Below, piece by piece: positions 35,886 to 43,070 of a stretch of 64,000 nt of DNA. This DNA comes from Cellvibrionaceae bacterium 1162T.S.0a.05 (GTDB lineage: Bacteria; Pseudomonadota; Gammaproteobacteria; Pseudomonadales; Cellvibrionaceae). How positions within the stretch are numbered: the first letter of the stretch is position 1; every line of letters starts with the position of its first letter. Both the position numbers and the translations under genes were made by a program. Below the pieces are notes generated by a model. That model searched no databases. It saw only the letters and a list, made by a program, of their open reading frames with translations, and was not told the origin of the DNA. The stretch spans positions 2,694,392-2,758,391 of the forward strand of contig LANB01000001.1 in NCBI GenBank assembly GCA_000964245.1, written 5' to 3'.

Positions 35886-36857
35886 ATGAAGGTTTTGAAG
35901 TTTAGAAAATACGGCTCGCCTGATTATTTGGAGATTCAGGAGATAAGTCAGCCCATTCCTGCGGATGATCAGGTGTTGATCAAGATAAAAGCCGTCTCGA
36001 TTAACGATTGGGATTGGGGGTTGTTGTACGGCACGCCCTTTGTTCCCAATCGATTTATGGCCGGGCTCTTTCGGCCACACATTATCCTTGGCTGTGATAT
36101 CGCTGGAGTTGTTGATTCGGTAGGCGCCAGGGTGACGGCTTTTAAGCCGGGCGATGAAGTGTATGGCGATTTGTCTGCTTGCGGTTTCGGGGGGCTCGCA
36201 GAGTATGTGTGTGCGCCACAAACTATGGTGCGGTTGAAATCACCGGCAATGCGTTTTGAACAAGCTGCAGCAATACCGCAGGCCGGTATGTTGGCGCTAC
36301 AAAGTATTCAGGCTGGCGGTCAGCTTCAGCCTGGGCAGTCGGTATTAATAAATGGCGCTGGCGGCGGCGTTGGCAGTATTGCAATTCAACTTTTGAAAGC
36401 CAACAATCTCGAAGTAAGCGGTGTTGACAGTGCCGAAAAATTACAGGCAATGCGCGATTGGGGCTTTGATCATGTCATTGATTACCGTGCCGAAGATTTT
36501 ACGCGAAACAACAAACGTTATGATCTGATTATTGATGCCAAAACTGATCGTGCACCGAAAGATTACGAGCGGGCATTGAAACCCGGCGGGGTATATGCGA
36601 CTGTGGGTGGTGCAATGAGCGGTTTGTTGAGAATCGCGTTGTCGGGTTTGCGCGTAAATCGCGACCGTAATAAAAAGCTCCAGGTCATCATGCTTGAGGT
36701 GAATCGCGACCTCGCTTACTTTAACGAACTTTTTGAAGCGGGCCAGTTTAAGCCAGTAATCGACAGCGAATTTACGTTTACAGAAAATGCGGTGCGGGAG
36801 GCTTTCCATTATTACGGTAAGGCAGCTCAAAAAGGAAAGGTGGTTGTTACTATTTGA
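35886..36857 (+). CDS. Zinc-free MDR-family oxidoreductase (quinone reductase-like)
   Basis: The 323-residue product belongs to the medium-chain dehydrogenase superfamily: an N-terminal GroES-like half (SINDWDWGLLYG, LGCDIAGVVDSVG, FKPGDEVYGD) and a Rossmann half with NGAGGGVGSIAIQLLK. Lack of the structural zinc Cys cluster places it with NADPH:quinone reductase-like or enoyl-reductase-like members. The C-terminus (FHYYGKAAQKGKVVVTI) is typical. ATG 35886 follows AAGGAGCGCAAGT. The substrate is not determined. Confidence 0.9.
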   Translation: MKVLKFRKYGSPDYLEIQEISQPIPADDQVLIKIKAVSINDWDWGLLYGTPFVPNRFMAGLFRPHIILGCDIAGVVDSVGARVTAFKPGDEVYGDLSACGFGGLAEYVCAPQTMVRLKSPAMRFEQAAAIPQAGMLALQSIQAGGQLQPGQSVLINGAGGGVGSIAIQLLKANNLEVSGVDSAEKLQAMRDWGFDHVIDYRAEDFTRNNKRYDLIIDAKTDRAPKDYERALKPGGVYATVGGAMSGLLRIALSGLRVNRDRNKKLQVIMLEVNRDLAYFNELFEAGQFKPVIDSEFTFTENAVREAFHYYGKAAQKGKVVVTI

Positions 36858-36955
36858 ACCGCCTGCGTTTAAATTAATAGCAATAAAGATTTCCAAAGGA
36901 AAGGACGTTGAGTTTCCTTCTTTCCAAAGTGATTAATTCAGTTTGAGGAAGCGAA

Positions 36956-37345
36956 ATGCATAAAGTTCACTATGATAATAACAACGAAATTGTCGTTATT
37001 GAGTATTTGGGCAGTATTTATATTGAAGATGTGAAGAATGGATCACGCGAGGCCGCTGAAAATTTAAAGAAATATCAGTGTGATCGTGTGCTTGTTGATT
37101 GCAGGGATACTCATTTTAATATACTCAATGATCAAATCCATGCGCTTCCAGAAACGTTCTCCGCTATATTGAAAGAATTTGGCTTCGATTTAAAAAAAAT
37201 CAAGCGTGCTTTGCTGGTGAGAGAAATTGATGCAACATTCTCTTTTATGGAGGGTGCCGCTGTGGTGCGCGGATATGTTGTTAAGGTTTTTGATGACGCT
37301 GATGCCGCTCGGAGTTGGTTGCTGTCTGACAAAGCGAAATTGTAG
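36956..37345 (+). CDS. SpoIIAA/STAS-like protein
   Basis: The 129-residue protein shows the alternating strand-helix pattern of the STAS/SpoIIAA-like family: HKVHYDNNNEIVVIEYLGSI, RVLVDCRDTHFN, then helices and KRALLVREID. The C-terminus (VVKVFDDADAARSWLL) is the usual family ending. These small domains bind nucleotides or lipids; a specific role is unknown. It starts at ATG 36956 after GAGGAAGCGAA and is followed 14 bp later by a membrane-protein gene, so the two may form an operon. Confidence 0.75.
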   Translation: MHKVHYDNNNEIVVIEYLGSIYIEDVKNGSREAAENLKKYQCDRVLVDCRDTHFNILNDQIHALPETFSAILKEFGFDLKKIKRALLVREIDATFSFMEGAAVVRGYVVKVFDDADAARSWLLSDKAKL

Positions 37346-37359
37346 GTTTTGTTTAGTAA

Positions 37360-37806
37360 ATGATAAAAAATAATTCAATTAAAATAGTGGGGCTGTTGGT
37401 TACCCTGGCAGGGCTGGCGGTTGCTGTGTATTTCTTTTTGCCTGTGAAGTTTGACCCGAACCCGCAGGTTTGGTTTAGCGCGACGTATTATCTTCAGTTT
37501 ATTCCTTTGTATATTGCCGTCACCTTCTTGTTGTGCGGTTTTTTCATTTTTATGGGGTATTCTCGAGTCAATCTCTATCTGGCTGTCTTCGGACATGCCA
37601 CCTCTGAAGAAATACTATTCAGTTGGCTTGGCCTAACTGTTTCTCCTTTGCCAACGTATGCGATGTATATCTTTTTTCCTTTTTCATTGGTGGCGCTTTG
37701 GCTTGCCTACTCCAATGTGCTAAAGAAAAAACCGGTGTCTGTTGCAGAAGCGGTTTTTGGAATTGTTTTTAGTACGGCTTTTATTTTGTTTCCGCGTTTT
37801 CTCTAG
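37360..37806 (+). CDS. Multi-pass membrane protein of unknown function
   Basis: This 148-residue protein has four predicted membrane helices separated by short loops. No motif is recognised. It lies 14 bp downstream of the STAS-like gene and converges with an AraC regulator 3 bp away. Function unknown. Confidence 0.6.
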   Translation: MIKNNSIKIVGLLVTLAGLAVAVYFFLPVKFDPNPQVWFSATYYLQFIPLYIAVTFLLCGFFIFMGYSRVNLYLAVFGHATSEEILFSWLGLTVSPLPTYAMYIFFPFSLVALWLAYSNVLKKKPVSVAEAVFGIVFSTAFILFPRFL

Positions 37807-37809
37807 ATT

Positions 37810-38787
37810 TCAATTTTTATCCGCCAGCAGTTGCGAGCCTTGTTTGTGCCGCAGGGGCGGCACGCCGATGATACGTTTGTAAGCGCGCGAAAAAGCCGCT
37901 TCGGATTTATAGCCCAATTCTTCTGCAAGATCGATCAAGGAAGTAGGGGATTGCAAAATTTTCATGCGGGCTAAATTCATTCGCCATTCGGTGAGGTATT
38001 GTTTTACCGAGGTGCCAATCACTTCCGTGAATCTCGCAGAAAACCCTGAGCGAGACATGCCTGCGCGTTCAGCCAGACGTTCGACAGTCCATGCCGCTTC
38101 CGGGTGAGCGTGGATGGCTGATAGGGCTTTGCCAATTTTTGGGTCTTTCAGGGCGCCGAGCCAACCGGTGCTGGCGACCGGAGAGTGTTCGATCCAATGG
38201 CGAATGGCGTAGATCACAATAATATCGGCGAGGTGAGAAACGACGGTTTCGCCTCCTGCGCCCAATCTTGAGGCTTCTTCAGCCATCATTTTTACAAGTG
38301 CCTGCAATTGCCCTGGGAGTTGACCATTTTGACTTTTAATATGGATTAGCGGAGGCAATTGTTTAATCAGTTTTTCGCCCGCCAGATGATCAAAACTCAA
38401 TACGCCACAGGTAAGCAAGGTTTCCTCGCCGCCACCGCCATAGCGCATGAATTCAAAACGCTCGGACAGTTTGCTGATGGGGATATCAAAAAATGGCTTG
38501 CAGGCCTGATCTTCAGCCGAGGAAATGCAATGCCCTTCGCCACGAGGCATCAAGGCCAATTCACCCGGTTGTAAATACACATCGTCGTGGTCGGGAAAGC
38601 GCAGCCAGCATCCGCCTTCGGTCACAATGTGGAACATCATTTTGCCTGCCATTGCGGGCATCTCAACTCCCCAGGGAGCGCTGAGCTCGGAGTTTGCGTA
38701 CATCAGGCCGTTCAGGCGCAAGGCGTAGAGGGTTTCACCCAGAGGGTCGGATATTTCGGGGATGTCTCGCGTATGGGTGGCTTGCAT
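37810..38787 (-). CDS. AraC-family regulator with N-terminal cupin domain
   Basis: ATG 38787 is chosen because GAGGG precedes it; an upstream TTG would add only ten residues. The 325-residue product has a cupin-like sensor half (SELSAPWGVEMP, FHIVTEGGCWLRFP, LQPGELALMPRGEGH), as in AraC regulators with a Cupin_6 domain. The C-terminal half has two helix-turn-helix units (TVERLAERAGMSRSGFSARF, LIDLAEELGYKSEAAFSRAYKR). It is divergent from an NmrA-like reductase gene; in this family the divergent neighbour is often the target, which fits here. Confidence 0.9.
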   Translation of the reverse strand: MQATHTRDIPEISDPLGETLYALRLNGLMYANSELSAPWGVEMPAMAGKMMFHIVTEGGCWLRFPDHDDVYLQPGELALMPRGEGHCISSAEDQACKPFFDIPISKLSERFEFMRYGGGGEETLLTCGVLSFDHLAGEKLIKQLPPLIHIKSQNGQLPGQLQALVKMMAEEASRLGAGGETVVSHLADIIVIYAIRHWIEHSPVASTGWLGALKDPKIGKALSAIHAHPEAAWTVERLAERAGMSRSGFSARFTEVIGTSVKQYLTEWRMNLARMKILQSPTSLIDLAEELGYKSEAAFSRAYKRIIGVPPLRHKQGSQLLADKN

Positions 38788-38930
38788 TGTCAGGCCCTCG
38801 ATTTGGACGAACTGCAAACAAATATAGATTTATAAGCATTAAGCGTCAACCCTTGCTTCGTTAGACTGGTTTGCGTGAACAAACTTAACCCTTAACCCAT
38901 TAAATATGAGGCCATTGGCAAACGAGGTGA

Positions 38931-39770
38931 ATGATGAAAACGAAAACGAACACAATTGCGGTTGTAGGTGCGACAGGGAAAACCGGTGCACGTGTTATCA
39001 ACCAATTACAGCGACTTAATTATTCGACGCGGGCTCTCTCGAGAAAGAGCGAACCCGCTTTTGACTGGGCAGACAGAACGTGTTGGCCAACCGCCCTGGA
39101 AGGCGTGGATGCGGTGTATGTCACGTACTATCCGGATCTCGCAGTACCACAAGCAGAGAGTGATATGCAGGCTTTTGTGGATGTTGCACGGGCAGCGGGA
39201 GTGAAACATCTGGTTTTGCTTTCGGGCCGTGGCGAAGACGGTGCACAACGTGCCGAAGAGGTGGTCAAGGCGAGTGGCCTGGAGTGGAACATCGTGCGTG
39301 CCAGTTGGTTTATGCAAAATTTCAGTGAGAGTTTTATGCTCGATGGCCTCCAGGGCGGTGAGTTGGTTTTACCTAAACCGAAGGCCCTGGAACCTTTTAT
39401 TGATGTTGATGATATTGCGGACGTTGTCGTCGCGGCATTGACGCGTAACGACCTTCGCAACCAGTTATTGGAAGTGACCGGCCCTGCACTCCTTTCATTT
39501 GCGGAATGTGTGCAAGTGATTGCGCAAGCGAGTGAACGGGATATCGGCTTTCAAACCTTGCCAGTAGATACCTACCTTGCTGCGGCAAAAGCTGAGGGAT
39601 TGCCAGAAGATATTGCCTGGCTGATAAACGAACTGTTTGTGAATGTGCTGGATGGCCGCAATGCGAGCACAACGAAAACAATCGAAGACGTTCTGGGTAG
39701 ACCAGCGCGAACCTTTGAGCACTATGTTGCAAGCACGGTGAAAACCGGTGTGTGGTCAGTGAGTGCTTAA
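38931..39770 (+). CDS. NmrA-like NAD(P)-binding protein
   Basis: The product (279 residues, or 278 from the second ATG at 38934, which has the better ribosome spacing) has a Rossmann start (AVVGATGKTGARVINQL). It then shows the atypical SDR pattern of the NmrA group: LVLLSGRGEDGAQRAEEVVKASGLEWNIVRASWFMQNF. The family includes NAD(P)-sensing regulators and quinone-reductase-like enzymes. A role under the divergent AraC regulator is likely. No YxxxK catalytic dyad is evident, so catalysis is uncertain. Confidence 0.88.
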   Translation: MMKTKTNTIAVVGATGKTGARVINQLQRLNYSTRALSRKSEPAFDWADRTCWPTALEGVDAVYVTYYPDLAVPQAESDMQAFVDVARAAGVKHLVLLSGRGEDGAQRAEEVVKASGLEWNIVRASWFMQNFSESFMLDGLQGGELVLPKPKALEPFIDVDDIADVVVAALTRNDLRNQLLEVTGPALLSFAECVQVIAQASERDIGFQTLPVDTYLAAAKAEGLPEDIAWLINELFVNVLDGRNASTTKTIEDVLGRPARTFEHYVASTVKTGVWSVSA

Positions 39771-39935
39771 CGCTTCCGCGTGAAGGTGATTTTTAAAGTA
39801 AATATTAGACGTAGCAAAAGGCGCACAGAGTATTGATTTTTAAATTTAATATTTAAACTTTACTGGCAGTGTGTTTTATCTGTGGCCTTTTTATCCCTTG
39901 TCTGGGTATTAACTTCTGTTAAAAGGAAAAGAGTG

Positions 39936-40352
39936 ATGAAAAACCCGATTAAAATCTATCTGTTTATTTCCGGCCTGATCCTGTGTGTGGTCGGAAGCTA
40001 TATTGCGTTCACACCGGTAAACTATGTTGCCAGCTTGACCGTGCAAACGGACCTTCAATATCAACAGGCCACCATGCCGTCCTTGAATATGTTGAGTGAT
40101 CTTAGAGGTATGGGGGGGATGCTCCTGGGAATCAGTTTGTACATTGTTCTGAGCGCGTTCCGCGTAACCTGGCAGTCTTCGGCACTCAGGCTTTCGGCTT
40201 TGGTTTACGGTTCATTTTTTATTTTTAGAAGCCTGGGTTTTATTCTTGATGGGTTGCCAGGTTCCGGTCTGCTCATTGCGTATGCAATTGAATTTACATT
40301 GGCAGTGACGGGGTTTGCCTTAAACAACAGCCGTTATCTTGTGGTAACGTAA
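39936..40352 (+). CDS. DUF4345-like membrane protein
   Basis: ATG 39936 follows AAAGGAAAAGAGTG and gives 138 residues; upstream codons in the frame have no good start. Four membrane helices are predicted. The segment MLSDLRGMGGMLLGISLYIVL matches the DUF4345 family pattern. Function unknown. It lies 165 bp downstream of the NmrA-like gene, perhaps in its regulon. Confidence 0.75.
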   Translation: MKNPIKIYLFISGLILCVVGSYIAFTPVNYVASLTVQTDLQYQQATMPSLNMLSDLRGMGGMLLGISLYIVLSAFRVTWQSSALRLSALVYGSFFIFRSLGFILDGLPGSGLLIAYAIEFTLAVTGFALNNSRYLVVT

Positions 40353-40451
40353 AATTCCCGTGTTGAGTTGTTCGATGGTTATTGGTATTAAAATTATTTT
40401 TCGAATTTATGTAAAATAGACCGGAGTAAAACCAGGGGAAGGAAACAGCTT

Positions 40452-40976
40452 TTGAAAAATGAAATTGTCATAGAGTCGGCAGCGAACGATCCGGGCGCAG
40501 TAGCAATTTTGGCTCGAAAGATCTGGACACAGCACTACGTCCCGATTATCGGTACTGCCCAGGTGAACTACATGCTGGCTCAATTTCAAAGTACACCTGC
40601 CCTAAGCAAACAGTACGAAGAGGGGTATGTGTATTTCCTGGTTCGGTGCGGCATGACAGCAGTCGGTTATTTCGGTTTGTTGCCCGATAAGGCCAATAAA
40701 AAATTGAAAATCAGCAAGTTTTATTTATTGGCAGAGACTCGCGGTCAAGGAATCGGTGGGAAAATGTTGGACTTTATTGAGGCCTACGCCTTTGATATGG
40801 ATACACCCGTGTTGTGGTTGACAGTAAACAAATATAACCACGGCTCGATTGCCTGGTATCTTCGGCGCGGTTTCGGGATTGTGGATGAAGTGAAAGAAGA
40901 TATCGGTTCCGGTTATTTTATGGATGATTTTGTTATGGAAAAAGCCCTGGGGCTTCGCCAGGGCTTTGATAGCTGA
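40452..40976 (+). CDS. GNAT-family N-acetyltransferase
   Basis: The start is TTG 40452 after GGGGAAGGAAACAG, giving 174 residues. The acetyl-CoA-binding motif A is visible (ISKFYLLAETRGQGIGGKMLDF) and the second half (LWLTVNKYNHGSIAWYLRRGFGIVDE) is standard. The acceptor is unknown. The last codons overlap a hairpin that serves as a terminator for the convergent flavodoxin gene. Confidence 0.88.
   Translation: MKNEIVIESAANDPGAVAILARKIWTQHYVPIIGTAQVNYMLAQFQSTPALSKQYEEGYVYFLVRCGMTAVGYFGLLPDKANKKLKISKFYLLAETRGQGIGGKMLDFIEAYAFDMDTPVLWLTVNKYNHGSIAWYLRRGFGIVDEVKEDIGSGYFMDDFVMEKALGLRQGFDS
40937..40967 (-). terminator. Terminator of the flavodoxin gene, embedded in the GNAT coding sequence
   Basis: Read on the minus strand, AAAGCCCTGG and CCAGGGCTTT form a 10-bp stem with a 7-nt loop, followed by a short T-run. 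It lies 13 nt past the stop of the flavodoxin gene and inside the last codons of the convergent acetyltransferase gene. Function is inferred from structure and position. Confidence 0.72.
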
Positions 40977-40979
40977 TTT

Positions 40980-41552
40980 TTAGGCTTCGTCGAGGGCGAC
41001 ACTTGCAGAACTTTTCTCTAGTAGCGTATCTGCAAATGCATCCACCTGGGCCCAATCAGTATATTCGTAGTCCTTTTTAGTATCTGTTCCCTGACCTGCT
41101 TTAAGGGCAATACGCTTCATCATCCAGCGTAAGGGAAGGGGGTATTTTGAATACATCAGTGCCCCGCCAATCATTTCAATATGGTCAAAGGTGAGCGGGA
41201 GTTGTTTGCGAAGCTTATGGCTGGCGTCAGCCAATGCAGTATTTCTTTCTGTTTCGTCTTCCAGTGCTGCACTCAGTAATACCAGGAATAAACAACGCGG
41301 CATTGGCGCGATGGTCGCAGCCTGTTTTTTAAGAAAGTGCAGAAGTTCTTTTTCGATGCCACCAGCATGCATAGAGGCACCGAAAACCAGCAAGTCAAAA
41401 GACGCGAGTTCAAGTTGTTGGTGTTGGTCAATGTCGCGCGCATTTAACACTTCTGTTTCGGCGCCATTTTTGCGTAGACGTTCGCTAATGTGGTAAGTGA
41501 TCTTCTCGGTTTGTCCCTCACGGGTTGCGTACACCATCAAGATTTTTTTCAT
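40980..41552 (-). CDS. Flavodoxin-like protein, HemG-type protoporphyrinogen oxidase candidate
   Basis: The 190-residue protein has the flavodoxin FMN loop (YATREGQTEKITYHI) and second loop (LLVFGASMHAGGIEKELLHFLKK). The C-terminal GGALMYSKYPLPLRWMMKRIA resembles HemG-type menaquinone-dependent protoporphyrinogen dehydrogenase, where this segment is part of the long insertion loop. No other haem gene is nearby, so a different flavodoxin role is possible. ATG 41552 follows AAAGGGACAGGGTC. Confidence 0.78.
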   Translation of the reverse strand: MKKILMVYATREGQTEKITYHISERLRKNGAETEVLNARDIDQHQQLELASFDLLVFGASMHAGGIEKELLHFLKKQAATIAPMPRCLFLVLLSAALEDETERNTALADASHKLRKQLPLTFDHIEMIGGALMYSKYPLPLRWMMKRIALKAGQGTDTKKDYEYTDWAQVDAFADTLLEKSSASVALDEA

Positions 41553-41769
41553 GACCCTGTCCCTTTTTTAGATTAAAAAAATAAGGCCCATCAGGTTGAA
41601 TGTCTGATAATGCACCCAGATAAAATACCTGCCTTGCATGATCAGCGTACTCTTCCTGGTGGGAGGGTCAAGGTCAAACAATCAATCGCTATAGACAAAG
41701 AAGAAATATAAAGCAACTTGTTTAGCTTGAATGATGATGTCGTGAAAATCTATTTTAATTTTTCAGGGC

Positions 41770-42702
41770 TTAACTTGAAAAAGGGCGCACTTCTTCAAGG
41801 TGGGCATCAATAAATTGAAGAACAAATTTTCTTTTCTCGGGGCCGCGTGTTTTTTCAATTTTTGATGCTTCGGGGTTCGGGAAGAAATTGACTTCTTTTT
41901 GTTCTTCTATTTTTTGAAAAATGCTACGCCAACGTTTGCGTACTGTATCGGGAGAAATACCTTGTCGCTCAGCAATGAACGCATCATCATTACCCCAAAG
42001 TGCGAGCAGCAGTAGCTCTTTTTCTGCGGGTGAGAAATGAAGCACGGGTGCGCGCTTTTGGCGTAGACAAGTAAAAGGGTGAAAGGGGACTTGGTCGAGA
42101 GCCTGGAGGTCGAACTTCAGTAAATGCTCGCCGTCGCCCACGGGTTGAAAACCCATGCCCAACATGGATTCCTTCCCCTCCGGGCTCTCGGAATAGCCGG
42201 GGTGTAAGGCAAGCTGACAATTGTAGCCGCCGTGGTGAAGTCGAAAACTGGACTGCATTAATTCGAGGGCTTGTTGGGTGTCGGGGCTTAAAGGATCGCC
42301 CGCAGGAAGATAAAAATGCAGAAATATTAACGCCAGCCCCTTTCCGGAATTCTCGATTGCGACGTCATTCGGGCGCAAGAGGAGCTGCGTTCCATTTTGT
42401 TCTCGCTGATAAACAAGTTCGACAATCGACTTTTGCGGCGGCGTGGCGATAAGCGCGTGTGCGGTGTCCAGTGTTAAAAAGCCTGTGATGCCGAGTGCAA
42501 CCGGCGTGCCTTTGCGGTCGCCAGACGATGCCAGGCGCTCTAACATAAGGCCTGAAATTGCTTTGTCGCGAAGTAAATTTTGTAACAGGATGCCGCGTTC
42601 AGAATTTTGAACTTGGCCATAGTGCCCCTCCAGTATTTTTAAGTGAGGGGCGATGTGTTCGATATCTTCCGGCCTGATTTGCCGTCTTTGGAATATTGCC
42701 AT
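41770..42702 (-). CDS. HTH protein with unrecognised N-terminal domain
   Basis: The 310-residue product has an N-terminal domain of about 215 residues that I do not recognise. It then has a LuxR/sigma-4-like helix-turn-helix (HFSPAEKELLLLALWGNDDAFIAERQGISPDTVRKRWRSIFQKI) with the typical 'LS.AE.e.l.l...G.s...IA..l..S..TV' spacing. The C-terminal tail is short and charged. It is likely a DNA-binding regulator with an unknown input. It lies alone, with the MITE-like element about 120 bp upstream of its start. Confidence 0.72.
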   Translation of the reverse strand: MAIFQRRQIRPEDIEHIAPHLKILEGHYGQVQNSERGILLQNLLRDKAISGLMLERLASSGDRKGTPVALGITGFLTLDTAHALIATPPQKSIVELVYQREQNGTQLLLRPNDVAIENSGKGLALIFLHFYLPAGDPLSPDTQQALELMQSSFRLHHGGYNCQLALHPGYSESPEGKESMLGMGFQPVGDGEHLLKFDLQALDQVPFHPFTCLRQKRAPVLHFSPAEKELLLLALWGNDDAFIAERQGISPDTVRKRWRSIFQKIEEQKEVNFFPNPEASKIEKTRGPEKRKFVLQFIDAHLEEVRPFSS

Positions 42703-42821
42703 AGTACCGCTTGCTGCCTTTTTTGATGAATAAATTCATCTTGTGGAATTACGGAGACGGGTAATTCACACAGTGCAGCGCGGAGGTTTTTGACTTAAGC
42801 GCCAATGCGCTTTAAGGAATC

Positions 42822-42981
42822 TAGGGAACCTCTGAAAAATGGCCTATTTTCCCTGTGGCGGCGTCAGCTCCGTGCTCGAATCCTCATTTACTTCAGTAAG
42901 CCGGGGTGCCGGCTCAGTCCGTTCTCCGCGCGGTGCCTCCTTGCCACAAAAAAAATATTTCCATTTTTCAGAGGTTCCCTA
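42822..42981. mobile_element. MITE-like element with perfect 21-bp terminal inverted repeats
   Basis: The left end (TAGGGAACCTCTGAAAAATG, one further G at 42842) and the right end at 42961-42981 are exact reverse complements over 21 bp. They enclose a 118-bp centre. There is no transposase gene inside; a short open frame crosses it but shows no coding signs. The ends begin with TA, which may be part of the repeat or a TA target duplication. It has the size and structure of a non-autonomous element and lies between two genes. I do not recognise the parent transposon. Confidence 0.72.
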
Positions 42982-43070
42982 ACAATGTTGGCCTTTGGGC
43001 TCTGTCCTCACCCGTGGCCAACGCCGAGCTTGCCTGTATTTTTTCTCTTCTTTGGCAAACTATAATAAAT

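Noticed and set aside
42805-43065. 86-codon plus-strand frame across the MITE-like element
   Set aside because: It crosses the terminal inverted repeats and contains no ribosome-binding site or known motif.
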